Source of the DNA: Clostridiales bacterium UBA1206
GTDB lineage: Bacteria > Bacillota > Clostridia > Oscillospirales > CAG-382
Reading direction: 5' to 3'
Assembly: GCA_002310055.1 (NCBI GenBank)
Contig: DBXS01000022.1
Coordinates: forward strand, 1,475 to 22,972
DNA length: 21,498 nucleotides
The notes beneath the pieces were generated by a model. That model was not told the origin of the DNA, did no database searches, and saw nothing but the letters and a program-made list of their open reading frames with translations. How positions within the stretch are numbered: the stretch's first letter is position 1; every line of letters begins with the position of its first letter. A program made the position numbers and the translations under genes. Shown here one piece after another: positions 1-8,183 of this stretch.

Positions 1-52
1 CGCTACCTTGGGGTGGTAGAGGCCGCTGGTTCAAGTCCAGTCACTCAGACCA
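1..52 (+). tRNA. tRNA-Pro(GGG), 3' portion only
   Basis: The window opens inside a tRNA. Bases 3-19 form an anticodon arm with a perfect 5-bp stem (CTACC/GGTAG) and a 7-base loop TTGGGGT, which puts the anticodon GGG at 10-12. A 5-base variable loop (AGGCC), a T arm with loop TTCAAGT, a 3' acceptor strand CACTCAG, discriminator A49 and an encoded CCA at 50-52 follow. The acceptor implies a 5' C1 paired with G72, which is typical of bacterial tRNA-Pro. The 5' acceptor strand and most of the D arm lie outside the window. Confidence 0.88.
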
Positions 53-54
53 AC

Positions 55-84
55 AAAAGGCGTCAGTTTATACTGACGCCTTTT
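55..84 (+). terminator. Rho-independent terminator of the tRNA-Pro unit
   Basis: A perfect 8-bp stem GGCGTCAG/CTGACGCC (59-66 and 73-80) with a 6-base loop is flanked by AAAA on the left and TTTT on the right. It begins three bases after the tRNA CCA end. Confidence 0.9.
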
Positions 85-187
85 GCAATGCGATCCGTCT
101 TTTCGGCGACCGGCGGGATATTTCGCAGAAAATCGCTGCCGACGCTGTGCGGCTGCGGGTACTAAAGAAGAAAGCGAGGCGTTTTAT

Positions 188-1276
188 ATGATCGATTACA
201 CCAAAAAACCGGAATACCATTACCGCCCGGCGAAGGGATGGATAAACGATCCCAACGGGCTGGTATATTACGGCGGAAGATACCACGTGTTCTATCAGCA
301 CGCTCCGGATTACGAGACGCCCTGGAACCAGCCGATGCACTGGGGCCACGCCGCGACGGAAGATTTCATCCACTGGGAGGAGCTCCCCGTGGCGCTCGCC
401 CCCGGCGAGCCGTACGACGGCGGCGGATGCTGGTCCGGCACGGCGATCGTCAAGGACGGCAGACTGTATCTGTTTTACGCGGCCATATCCGCGGTATCCG
501 CCGCGGCGATGGCTTTTTCGGACGACGGCACGCGGTTTTTGAAATACGCCCGCAACCCCGTCATCCCCACGTTCCCGCCGGAAGGCGGCCCCGATTTCCG
601 CGACCCCGCGGTGGGGCGCATAGGCGGTATGTACTACTGCGTTATGGCTTCCGGGAACCCAAAAAAGAAGACCGGGAACCTGCTGCTTTATAAAAGCTCC
701 GACCTTTTGAGCTGGGAATATTCCGGCGTTATGTGCGAATGGGAAAACTGCAAATACGCCGAATGCCCCTCGTTCATGCAGGCGGAAGACGGGCTGTGCC
801 TGCTTTCGGCGTCTGTCTGCCCCAACGACCGCGGACACTATTTCAGTGTGATGTACGGGACGTTCGAAAACGGCAGGTTCGACGTAAAATATTCGGCGTG
901 CCCGGACAAAGGCCCCGACCAGTACGCGGGGCAGGTGTTCCGCGACCATCTGGGCAGGAACATACTCATAACGTGGATCCCGGGCTGGGATTACGCCGGT
1001 TACGCCGAAAAAGATATAGGCTGTATGTCTGTCCCGCGCGAGCTTAAGTGCAAAGACGGCGTGATCACCGCGTTCCCGGTGGAAGAAGTGCGTCACCTGC
1101 TCAAAAGCGAGGATCCCGCGCTCAGGCGCACCGCGACCGGTTTCACCGTTGAGCGGCAGGGAAGAGAGCCCTGCGTGTACGAAGGCGAGATACGCGACCT
1201 TCAGCTGATACGCGACGGATATATACTTGAAGTATTCGTCAACGGCGGCGAATCGGTCTATTCGATATTGCTGTGA
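188..1276 (+). CDS. Short-form GH32 glycosidase (fructan/sucrose-type hydrolase)
   Basis: This 362-residue protein is a five-bladed beta-propeller glycosidase of family GH32, whose members hydrolyse beta-fructosidic bonds in sucrose, inulin or levan. All three active-site motifs are visible: WINDPNG with nucleophile D21, FRDP with D139, and AECPSF with the acid/base E192. No signal peptide is seen, so it is probably cytoplasmic. The ATG at 188 is chosen because a GCGAGG Shine-Dalgarno lies 8 bases upstream; longer readings would run back into the tRNA terminator. The propeller looks complete, but the usual C-terminal beta-sandwich is reduced to about 65 residues, ending in the typical LEVFVNGGE strand. 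GH32 enzymes are usually near 480-500 residues. No frameshift is evident, so this may be a natural short form. Substrate is not determinable here. Confidence 0.92.
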   Translation: MIDYTKKPEYHYRPAKGWINDPNGLVYYGGRYHVFYQHAPDYETPWNQPMHWGHAATEDFIHWEELPVALAPGEPYDGGGCWSGTAIVKDGRLYLFYAAISAVSAAAMAFSDDGTRFLKYARNPVIPTFPPEGGPDFRDPAVGRIGGMYYCVMASGNPKKKTGNLLLYKSSDLLSWEYSGVMCEWENCKYAECPSFMQAEDGLCLLSASVCPNDRGHYFSVMYGTFENGRFDVKYSACPDKGPDQYAGQVFRDHLGRNILITWIPGWDYAGYAEKDIGCMSVPRELKCKDGVITAFPVEEVRHLLKSEDPALRRTATGFTVERQGREPCVYEGEIRDLQLIRDGYILEVFVNGGESVYSILL

Positions 1277-1369
1277 TCGGTTACGTTCCGCTTTGCCGCG
1301 GCAGGCTGCCGCCGAAAGCGCCAAAACGCCCGCTTGATTGCAATGCAACAAAGAATAAACGCTTTATAC

Positions 1370-1398
1370 TTGACAAACGTGTTATTTAAAGTTATACT
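1370..1398 (+). promoter_or_regulatory. Sigma-A promoter of a short transcription unit
   Basis: TTGACA at 1370-1375 and TATACT at 1393-1398 are separated by exactly 17 bases. Transcription would start near 1405 and meet a terminator about 70 bases later. Confidence 0.75.
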
Positions 1399-1404
1399 AA
1401 TAAT

Positions 1405-1476
1405 GCACTTGTTCGAAGGATACTTGTATCTTCAGAACGGCACCCGTCAGGCGTTGGTAGCACCTGACGGGTTTTC
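1405..1476 (+). ncRNA. Candidate small RNA of about 72 nt
   Basis: A consensus promoter (1370-1398) and a strong terminator (1443-1475) bracket only about 72 transcribed bases. The transcript contains a first hairpin at 1411-1438 (GTTC-GAAG-ATA paired with TAT-CTTC-GAAC, with one bulged base on each strand and loop CTTG), then the terminator hairpin. No plausible start codon with a Shine-Dalgarno lies inside. The next gene points the opposite way, so a leader or riboswitch role for a downstream gene is unlikely. It does not match any RNA family that I recognise. Expression is inferred, not shown. Confidence 0.5.
1443..1475 (+). terminator. Rho-independent terminator of the candidate small RNA
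   Basis: A perfect 9-bp stem CCCGTCAGG/CCTGACGGG (1443-1451 and 1463-1471) with an 11-base loop is followed by TTTTCTTTA. The T-rich tail overlaps the stop codon of the convergent minus-strand gene. Confidence 0.85.
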
Positions 1477-1477
1477 T

Positions 1478-1795
1478 TTATACCTTAACACAGTGTACTG
1501 TCGGAAATATTTCTGACAAATGGGCGACCATCTGCTCGAGCCTTTTTTCCAAAAAAGTATATAAAACCGGATTTGAAGTTTCTGTCCAGTAATCGATTTG
1601 TATTGTGATCTCATCATTCATTTCAAATGGTGCGATGATGTGGTCAAGATCGGATTGGTCTTGAACAGATAACAACGTCTGAAAAGAAATGAGTTCCGAC
1701 GGCTGTATCGGGTGGCTGTCATTTTGCAACACGTCGACCTTCACAGACTTCATTCCGTCCCAGTAAGTACCAAAGAGCTTATATGTCGATTTCAT
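1478..1795 (-). CDS. Hypothetical protein, second gene of AT-rich island
   Basis: This gene encodes 105 residues and I do not recognise the family. Its start overlaps the stop of the preceding minus-strand gene by four bases (ATGA, 1792-1795), so translation is probably coupled. The product has no signal peptide or membrane segment and reads as a compact cytoplasmic protein. Base composition and codon use are clearly more AT-rich than in the flanking genes, which suggests acquisition from elsewhere. Small gene pairs like this behind a truncated larger gene are often immunity proteins of toxin loci, but nothing in this sequence proves that. Confidence 0.7.
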   Translation of the reverse strand: MKSTYKLFGTYWDGMKSVKVDVLQNDSHPIQPSELISFQTLLSVQDQSDLDHIIAPFEMNDEITIQIDYWTETSNPVLYTFLEKRLEQMVAHLSEIFPTVHCVKV

Positions 1796-2157
1796 AAGTC
1801 AATATAAACCCCCGTGTTCAATTCAATGGCGCGCCGACAGTAATTCCTCAATATTTCAAGCATTTCTTTATATCTCGGTACTGCAGGTTTGAGTAGCCGT
1901 TCTTCGATCCAGCCTAAAAGGATTTTACATTTCTCGGCATTGAAATAATCATCTTCGCCGTAACTAATAAGAGAATCGCATCTTTCAGCAATTTCGTCTA
2001 TAGCTCCGTCATCAAAAAACAAATCAACGTCGTCAAAGTCGTTTTCGAGAATATAGTATTCAATTGTTGGATTATTCTCTACAGGTTCAACCCAAATCGG
2101 CCAGCCGAGTTTGTTGAATTCAAAATTTTTAAGAGTTTTGAATAATACAAATTTCAT
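1792..2157 (-). CDS. Hypothetical small acidic protein, immunity-like by context
   Basis: The 121-residue product has a strongly acidic central stretch (around residues 38-65, rich in D and E) and no signal peptide or membrane helix. The ATG at 2157 directly abuts the TAA of the upstream 45-codon ORF, and its Shine-Dalgarno GGAGG lies inside the end of that ORF, a sign of translational coupling. The downstream 105-residue gene overlaps it by ATGA. I cannot assign a family. Acidic small proteins downstream of a truncated reading frame resemble immunity proteins of polymorphic toxin loci. This is inference from size, charge and context only. Confidence 0.72.
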   Translation of the reverse strand: MKFVLFKTLKNFEFNKLGWPIWVEPVENNPTIEYYILENDFDDVDLFFDDGAIDEIAERCDSLISYGEDDYFNAEKCKILLGWIEERLLKPAVPRYKEMLEILRNYCRRAIELNTGVYIDL

Positions 2158-2295
2158 TTACATTTCCTCCCTCTTTTTGATTTTAAAGTGAGTTTCCTCT
2201 CGATTCTTACTCGGTGTTCCATCAATGGTCACCCATGAGTTAAGCATATTATTTTTAAAGCCTTTGAAGTTTTCGACTTCGAATCTTTTGAGCAT
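2158..2295 (-). pseudogene. 45-codon remnant with AAA-ATPase-like N-terminus
   Basis: The frame begins MLKRFEVENFKGFKN, the first beta strand and turn typical of stand-alone AAA-type (OLD/AAA_15-like) ATPases, but no Walker A motif follows. After residue 15 the sequence changes character (NSWVTIDGTPSKNREETHF) and ends in a basic KIKKREEM. It has a good Shine-Dalgarno (AAGGAA) and a near-perfect promoter, so expression signals survive. The simplest reading is a deletion that fused the start of an ATPase gene to the tail of another gene, possibly a toxin C-terminus. A genuine small protein is the alternative. Confidence 0.5.
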
Positions 2296-2327
2296 GGGTG
2301 TTTCCTTCCTTATCTTTTTGCAAACCA

Positions 2328-2356
2328 ATTATCGCAAATCGAAAGAGATATGTCAA
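2328..2356 (-). promoter_or_regulatory. Promoter of the minus-strand AT-rich island
   Basis: Read on the minus strand, TTGACA (2356-2351) and GATAAT (2333-2328) are separated by exactly 17 bases, upstream of the 45-codon frame that starts at 2295. Confidence 0.75.
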
Positions 2357-2515
2357 GCCCTTTCGTACAAAATGTCCGATAATAATTGAAACTGCGGCAG
2401 ACAACTGCATAATTACCGCGGCTGCCGAATAAAATATCCGTTTGATGCAACGGATCACGACCTGACGCCGCGGCAACGCGTCATCGGGGGCGGAAGGGAA
2501 TACGCGCGGTTTTTG

Positions 2516-2544
2516 TTGACTTGCGCCGGTTTTTGTGTTAGAAT
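2516..2544 (+). promoter_or_regulatory. Promoter of the acyltransferase gene
   Basis: TTGACT (2516-2521) and TAGAAT (2539-2544) are spaced by 17 bases, 26 bases before the start codon. A small inverted repeat TGACGC/GCGTCA lies upstream at 2463-2483. Confidence 0.65.
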
Positions 2545-2570
2545 ATCAAAAACGCAGGAAGTGAGTCGGT

Positions 2571-3431
2571 ATGAACAGAGAATATTTCGATCCGCGCCCA
2601 ACCGAATATCCGTTCCCAAAAGACACTTGCGCCCATTATCTGGTGGTAAAAAAGGATAACGGCGCGGTATTCGATAAGGATTATCCCTACGTGGACCGTT
2701 CGCGCCGTATGCGTTTCAAACAGGCGGTAATGCGCTTTTTGCTTTATTTCCTGGCGTTCCCCGTCGCGTCCGTGCGGATGGGTCTGCGCGTAAAGGGCAG
2801 AAAGAACCTCAAAATACATAAAAAAGAGCTGCAAAACGGTTTCGTCTCGTGCTGCAACCACGTGCACCTGTGGGATTTTATCTGCGTGATGTGCGCGCTC
2901 CGCCCGGTCAAGCCGTATCTGCTGGCGTGGGCCAAGAACGTGCGCGGCGAAAACGGCGCGCTTATGCGCATGGTGCGCGCCATCCCCATACCCGAAAACG
3001 ATCCGCACGCGCTCAGCGCCATGAATTCCGCGCTCAGCGGGCTCTTCGCCGAACATCAGGCGCTGCACATCTACGCCGAAGGCAGTATGTGGGAATACTA
3101 CCGTCCCGTGCGGCCGTTCAGGACCGGCATGGCGTATGTCGCGTGCAAAAACAAAGTCCCCGTGCTGCCCATGGCGTTTTCGTACCGCCGCCCGGGGTTC
3201 ATACGGCGCAGGATCTTCCGCCAGAAGGCGCTTTTCACGCTCACGCTGGGCGAACCGCAGTTCGCCGACACCGCGCTCGGGCGCGAGGAAATGCGCGTGG
3301 AGCTCACTCGCCGCTGCCACGGCGAAGTGTGCCGTCTCGCCGGGTTCGGCGAAGGCGAAAACATCTATCCGCCGGTGTACGACGGTTCGCGCCGCATAGA
3401 TTATTATCCCATTGATATTGCCGAAAAGTGA
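2571..3431 (+). CDS. PlsC-type 1-acylglycerol-3-phosphate acyltransferase
   Basis: The 286-residue product belongs to the lysophosphatidate acyltransferase family, which moves an acyl chain to lysophosphatidic acid to make phosphatidic acid at the inner membrane face. The catalytic H-x4-D motif is seen in NHVHLWD (H97, D102), and the substrate-binding block in YAEGSMW (E170, G171), followed by PFRTG. A hydrophobic segment around residues 52-70 could associate with the membrane. An AGGAAG Shine-Dalgarno precedes the ATG at 2571. It is flanked by its own promoter and terminator, so it is likely monocistronic. The N-terminal 45 residues before the hydrophobic segment are longer than in minimal PlsC proteins and have no assigned function. 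Confidence 0.85.
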   Translation: MNREYFDPRPTEYPFPKDTCAHYLVVKKDNGAVFDKDYPYVDRSRRMRFKQAVMRFLLYFLAFPVASVRMGLRVKGRKNLKIHKKELQNGFVSCCNHVHLWDFICVMCALRPVKPYLLAWAKNVRGENGALMRMVRAIPIPENDPHALSAMNSALSGLFAEHQALHIYAEGSMWEYYRPVRPFRTGMAYVACKNKVPVLPMAFSYRRPGFIRRRIFRQKALFTLTLGEPQFADTALGREEMRVELTRRCHGEVCRLAGFGEGENIYPPVYDGSRRIDYYPIDIAEK

Positions 3432-3439
3432 ATACCACC

Positions 3440-3469
3440 CCGCCGCGGTATGCTGCCGCGGCGGTTTTT
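3440..3469 (+). terminator. Rho-independent terminator after the acyltransferase
   Basis: A perfect 9-bp GC stem CCGCCGCGG/CCGCGGCGG (3440-3448 and 3456-3464) with a 7-base loop is followed directly by TTTTT. Confidence 0.93.
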
Positions 3470-3481
3470 GTATTTGCACAC

Positions 3482-3509
3482 TTGACATACGGAAGAAAAA
3501 ATGTATAAT
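3482..3509 (+). promoter_or_regulatory. Promoter of the large secreted glycosidase
   Basis: A perfect TTGACA (3482-3487) and a perfect TATAAT (3504-3509) are spaced by 16 bases, 48 bases before the ATG at 3558. Confidence 0.85.
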
Positions 3510-3557
3510 TATTATAAATAGCACAAACGCTCAGTTCCCGCCGGGAGGTATTACAAA

Positions 3558-6500
3558 ATGAAGAAATATGCTGTACGGATCCTTTGCGCCGCGCTCGCGG
3601 CGGCGTTCATATTCAGCGCCGCGCCCATAGGCGCCAAAGGAGAAGAAAAGGAGGCGACCGTTATGAAGATAGCGGTGTTTGACGGACTGACCGCAAAAGG
3701 CAGCGCGCCCTACGACGCGCAGGCGCTCGCCGCGCTGTTCAGGGAAGCGGGGTACGAATCCGACGTCATCGACGTCGCCGTGCTTTCCGCTCGCGAGCAA
3801 TTTTCGGCAAAGTTGTACGATCTGCTCATGATACCCACCGGTGCGGCGTTCCCGTATTCGGCGGTCGATAATTTCAAGAAATTCATGCGCGAAGGCGGAC
3901 GGCTCATCACGTCCGGCGGTTTCGCTTTTTCCGAACTGGTTTATCCCGAGACCTCCGGCGGCAGCGTCGGGCTGGGCGGGATGATACATTCCGATAACAT
4001 TTCGCAGTCGCCCTGCCTTTACCGTACCATACCGGCTTCCAAATTCAAGCAGGGCGTCAAATATACCATATCGCTCGATTCCAGGTTCGAAAGCGTTTCC
4101 ACGGAAAAAGGCCTGGCGCACAATTCTCTGTACGTGTACGGCGCCGGCGGGAGCCTTATCAGCTGGAAAGACTTCGTCGCCGTTACTAACGGCAATTCCG
4201 ATTGGGACCGCAAATCTTATACCTTCACGGTGCCTTCCAACGCCGACCATGTCGATATCCGCCTGGGGCTGTATATCGCATCGGGCACCCTGTATTTCGA
4301 TAACGTCCGCATCAGCGGCGACGACGGCAGCGAGGTGTTTTTCGACGATATGGAAAGCGGCATCGGCGGCTGGTCCCGCACGGTGTACAGTAATCAGGTG
4401 GGTTACGACACCGCCGAAGGCGTGTTTTCCTCGTCCGATAAAGTCGCGGCGCTTTACGCCGGGACAGTCGGCACAAGCGGCTGCCGCTACGATATTTCCG
4501 ACGCCGTGAGCGGCAGATCTTCGGTGAATGTGCGCTTCAGCTGCGAATACACCATTTCGGGCGGCAGGGTCGGCGCGCGCGTGATCTGCGGGGAAGGCGA
4601 CGAACGGTACGAAATAAACCTGTTTACGGATACTTCGAGCGCCGGCTGGCACGATCACTGCGTTACGTTCGAGCCGGTGGCCGGCAAAAGCAAGTTCTAT
4701 CTCGAATTCTTTTTCGAAAACTCTTCCGGAAAGTTCTTTATAGATGAACTGTCGCTCACATCCGGAGAGACAGTGCTCCTCGCCGAGCACGACGGCGAAC
4801 TCGCGCGCAAGACGTTCGGCGATGTGAACGCGACCGTGACGTCGCGTGAAAACGATCCGGCTTATCTCGCGTCCAACGATCCCACCAGCGTGGGCGACCT
4901 GCTGTTCTACGACGTTTCAACAGTCCCGCTCTTCGATACAGAGACGAAATATTCGGGCGCGGTCCGCATTTCCGCCGCCGAAGGGCAGGAAATATTCAAA
5001 GGCGACGTGCTTTCCGACGAAAACGGAATATCGGGCTACTCCGCCATCACCTGGGTGGGCAACAACCGCGGCAGATATCAGCCGCTGCTTTACGCGTACG
5101 ATTCGCTCGGCCGCAAGGTCGGCGTGGCGGCGGCGGTGTTCCGCGCGTTCTATTCGCCTTCCGATTACGGCTATAACGGCGGCATAAAATACTGGGACGA
5201 TTACAAGGGCGCAGGAGTGGGATTCTTCGGAGTCACCGACCGCGACCTGTTCGCGCCCGGCAACACCGCGCTGCGTGAAGGGCTCGTAAAACTCGCCGAT
5301 ACTCTCTGCGGAAAGATATATATCTGTTCCGCGGATAACGCGTACGACTGTTACCGGGCCGGCGAAAAACCGCGCGTGAGCGTGGCGCTCGAAAATCCGA
5401 CCTCCGAAACGCTCGAATGCTTCGCCACCGTGACCGTCACTTCCGAAGACACGGGCGAAACGGTGTACGAGGAGACCAAATCCGTAAAGATACCCAGGCA
5501 CGCAAAACGCACGCTTCGCTACGACGCCGTGGATATTGACATTTCGGCTGACGATTTCTGGTACGTGAGCGTCAAGCTCGAATGCGGCGGCGGGCTCGCC
5601 GACAGCTACGAATCCGGCTTTGTCGTATGGGACGAGGAAACGGTCGCCGCGGGTCCCAAATACACTTATCACGATAACTATATCTACCTCATTCAGCCCG
5701 ACGGCACCGAAAAAGCCGTGTTCGTCTCCGGCGTGGACGACGGCGGCAACACCTTCGTCAACGAAGATCAGACCCCGCTTGTGTGGAAGAGCGATTTTGA
5801 ACGCCGCCGCGACGCCGGCATACTGCTTTACGAAAACCTGCAGCAGTACCGCGATTACGGCGATTTCGCAAGGGTGTTCGAAAACGGATATCCCACCGAG
5901 CGCCATATGCGCAAAGTTGACTGCGCGGTCTATCTGGCCCAGAAATACGGGCAGATCTATATGATGGGCATGCTGCTCGGCGCCAACTGCGGCGTTGACG
6001 ACGCCCAGCTCGAAAAAGATAAGGAATACATATCAAAGATGGCGGCGCGTTATAAAGACGTTCCGGGCGTGATCTACTACCTGAACGGCGACCTCATAGT
6101 CAAGCCGACTTCCGCCATAAACCAGCTGTACCGCGAATTCCTCAAACAGCGCTACGGCACCGACGAAAAACTCGCCGAATGCCGTCCGGATCTCAAGAGC
6201 ATAGAAACCGCAAAATACGACAGCAATTATTCGTTCACCGGCGGCGGCTGGTCCGACCGCAAGGCGTACGACCAGAACCTGTTCCGCACTCATCTCATCA
6301 AGCGCTGGGCTAACGCGCTCACCGCTTCCGCAAAAGAAGCGGGCGGCGAAGATAAAGCCGTGCTGTGCGAATTCTTCTCGTGGCCTTCCGAAAGCATCGA
6401 CGTCGAACACGCCATAGGCGACCTCACGTATTCAAATATCGGATTTTTCGACAAACTCGAAATGCTCACCGAAACGCTCGCCAACTCCGATCAGCGCGTG

Positions 6501-8144
6501 CGCGGAAAATCGTTCGGCATAGGCGAATCCAACAAGCGCACTCACCCTGATTTCGGCGAAACGCTCGATTATTACGCGTCGGGCAGCGAACGGTATTCCG
6601 AAGCGTATCTGCGCGCTGTGTTCTACAACACGCTGGGCATGGGCGGCAACCATTATCAGGTATGGTGCTTCAAGGACGAGACCAAGTACAATTTCCCGTG
6701 GGGGCTCACCTATATGGTTTCCGCGGGCGAACGCAACATATTCAACATCTACCGCAACCTCAATATTCTCACGTCAACTGTCGAACCGACCTACGTTTCG
6801 CCCGAGGTGGCGTTCCTCACTCCGGATTCGCTCAGAATGTCCGGCAGCCGCGGCTGGTACGTGGGGCATTACGCCACGCTGCGCGGAATCGATATGGCTC
6901 AGTCGCTGTATGCGGACAACATACTCACCATCAACGAAAACGACCTCATCATACCCGAATCGGTCAAGGTCATCTACTATCCGCTTGCATTCACCGTGCC
7001 CGAAAACGTCTATAACGCGCTGACCGAATTCGTAAAGAACGGCGGCACGCTGTATATCTCGGGCGATCCGGCGTACGAGCTCGATACTCGCACGCGCGAA
7101 TACGGCGACCGCGCCGAACAGCTCACCGGCACAAAGGTGACCAAAGTCATCTACGCCGGAGTCGACGACGCCGGAGCGGACGTCACATATACCACCGGTT
7201 CCGGCAAACGCGACGGCAAACCCTGCGTCAATATCGAACTTGCCGGAGCCAAAGCGATCTATTCCGACACTACGGGCAGCCCCGTGTTCACCGAATATTC
7301 GCTCGGCAGCGGCAAGGTGTACTATTCCACCGTGCCGGTCGAGATCGCTTCCAACACCGCTACCTATCTCGCCGATGTCGACCTGTACGAAAAAGTGCTC
7401 GCAGGTTCCGGGCTCCGGTATAACGCGGTCAGCGGCTCGGCGGCGGGTCTGCGCACCTCGGTGCTCCATCTCGCCGACGGCGGCACGCTGCGCGTCATTT
7501 CCAACTCTTCCAATATCGATATCAAGACCGAATACAAATCGGGCGAAACGACCTATTCGTTCCGTCTGGGCGGCTGGCAGACCGCGGCGTTCGTAGAAGA
7601 CGCCGAAGGCAGGCTGGTGACGCTCGACGTCCCGACCGCGGTGCAGAAGAACGGCGAAAGGTTTATGACCAACGACTGCGCGGCGGTGCTCGTACCGCTG
7701 GACGGCGCTTTGCTTGAAAACACCGGCGTGCTCGCCGTGCTTCCCGATTCGAGCGGAGGCTTTTCGTGCTACTGCGGCGCGTGGAACGATCTCGTCGCCG
7801 TGCGCGGCAGCGTGTATTACGGCGAATTCCTTAACGGCGGCGAGATATCCGTAACATATAAGGGCGGCAGGCTTTCAATAGATTCCGCCCGCGAAGGCGA
7901 GATCATAATCGTGTGCGAAAAAGGCGGGGAAGAAAACGCCGTTTCCGCGCTGCTCGGCACGCTTGGCATAAGCGCTTCCGAAAAAACGCCCGCCGAAACG
8001 AGTTCCGGCGATACCGAATCCGGTGAACCGGGCGAAACGGAAGGCGGCTCAAGCGCGCTCCCGTTCATCATAGCCGGCGCCGCCGCAGCGCTTATCGCAG
8101 CGGCAGCCGCGGTAATAATCGTCAAACGCAAAAAAAGCAAATAA
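3558..8144 (+). CDS. Large secreted, membrane-anchored GH42-like multidomain protein
   Basis: This 1528-residue protein has a signal peptide (residues 1 to about 28) and a C-terminal membrane helix (about 1499-1520) followed by KRKKSK, so it should sit outside the cell, anchored to the membrane. Visible parts in order: a glutamine-amidotransferase-like Rossmann fold (about 35-135), two jelly-roll carbohydrate-binding-like domains (about 137-250 and 259-400), an extended linker, a beta-sandwich (about 604-695), a TIM-barrel-like region (about 700-1060), a second amidotransferase-like domain (about 1079-1200, with FVKNGGTLYISG), and a beta-rich tail. The barrel resembles beta-galactosidase family GH42 in YREFLKQRYGTDEKL and in a possible nucleophile E990 (GIGESNKRT). 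The canonical NE acid/base motif reads NGD (843-845). GGAGG precedes the ATG. It is probably cotranscribed with the solute-binding protein 39 bases downstream. Confidence 0.8.
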   Translation: MKKYAVRILCAALAAAFIFSAAPIGAKGEEKEATVMKIAVFDGLTAKGSAPYDAQALAALFREAGYESDVIDVAVLSAREQFSAKLYDLLMIPTGAAFPYSAVDNFKKFMREGGRLITSGGFAFSELVYPETSGGSVGLGGMIHSDNISQSPCLYRTIPASKFKQGVKYTISLDSRFESVSTEKGLAHNSLYVYGAGGSLISWKDFVAVTNGNSDWDRKSYTFTVPSNADHVDIRLGLYIASGTLYFDNVRISGDDGSEVFFDDMESGIGGWSRTVYSNQVGYDTAEGVFSSSDKVAALYAGTVGTSGCRYDISDAVSGRSSVNVRFSCEYTISGGRVGARVICGEGDERYEINLFTDTSSAGWHDHCVTFEPVAGKSKFYLEFFFENSSGKFFIDELSLTSGETVLLAEHDGELARKTFGDVNATVTSRENDPAYLASNDPTSVGDLLFYDVSTVPLFDTETKYSGAVRISAAEGQEIFKGDVLSDENGISGYSAITWVGNNRGRYQPLLYAYDSLGRKVGVAAAVFRAFYSPSDYGYNGGIKYWDDYKGAGVGFFGVTDRDLFAPGNTALREGLVKLADTLCGKIYICSADNAYDCYRAGEKPRVSVALENPTSETLECFATVTVTSEDTGETVYEETKSVKIPRHAKRTLRYDAVDIDISADDFWYVSVKLECGGGLADSYESGFVVWDEETVAAGPKYTYHDNYIYLIQPDGTEKAVFVSGVDDGGNTFVNEDQTPLVWKSDFERRRDAGILLYENLQQYRDYGDFARVFENGYPTERHMRKVDCAVYLAQKYGQIYMMGMLLGANCGVDDAQLEKDKEYISKMAARYKDVPGVIYYLNGDLIVKPTSAINQLYREFLKQRYGTDEKLAECRPDLKSIETAKYDSNYSFTGGGWSDRKAYDQNLFRTHLIKRWANALTASAKEAGGEDKAVLCEFFSWPSESIDVEHAIGDLTYSNIGFFDKLEMLTETLANSDQRVRGKSFGIGESNKRTHPDFGETLDYYASGSERYSEAYLRAVFYNTLGMGGNHYQVWCFKDETKYNFPWGLTYMVSAGERNIFNIYRNLNILTSTVEPTYVSPEVAFLTPDSLRMSGSRGWYVGHYATLRGIDMAQSLYADNILTINENDLIIPESVKVIYYPLAFTVPENVYNALTEFVKNGGTLYISGDPAYELDTRTREYGDRAEQLTGTKVTKVIYAGVDDAGADVTYTTGSGKRDGKPCVNIELAGAKAIYSDTTGSPVFTEYSLGSGKVYYSTVPVEIASNTATYLADVDLYEKVLAGSGLRYNAVSGSAAGLRTSVLHLADGGTLRVISNSSNIDIKTEYKSGETTYSFRLGGWQTAAFVEDAEGRLVTLDVPTAVQKNGERFMTNDCAAVLVPLDGALLENTGVLAVLPDSSGGFSCYCGAWNDLVAVRGSVYYGEFLNGGEISVTYKGGRLSIDSAREGEIIIVCEKGGEENAVSALLGTLGISASEKTPAETSSGDTESGEPGETEGGSSALPFIIAGAAAALIAAAAAVIIVKRKKSK

Positions 8145-8183
8145 AAATATAAAAGCAATCGCAGAAAGGTCGTGTCGTATCTT

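Noticed and set aside
1..52. Reading the partial tRNA as a class II tRNA (Leu or Tyr) with a long variable arm
   Set aside because: The CTACC/GGTAG stem with a 7-base loop is an anticodon arm. With it the variable loop is a normal 5 bases, and the acceptor implies C1-G72 as in tRNA-Pro.
83..187. Upstream extension of the GH32 reading frame
   Set aside because: It would start within the tRNA-Pro terminator and has no ribosome binding site. Family homology starts after the ATG at 188.
2255..2476. 73-residue minus-strand ORF
   Set aside because: It overlaps the promoter and start of the 45-codon remnant in another frame and has no domain or ribosome binding site.
68..5906. Long minus-strand reading frames opposite the GH32 gene (68-1351), the acyltransferase gene (2538-3524) and the large glycosidase (3531-4790, 4917-5906)
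   Set aside because: They are shadows of GC-rich plus-strand genes with recognisable motifs. They lack ribosome binding sites and known domains.
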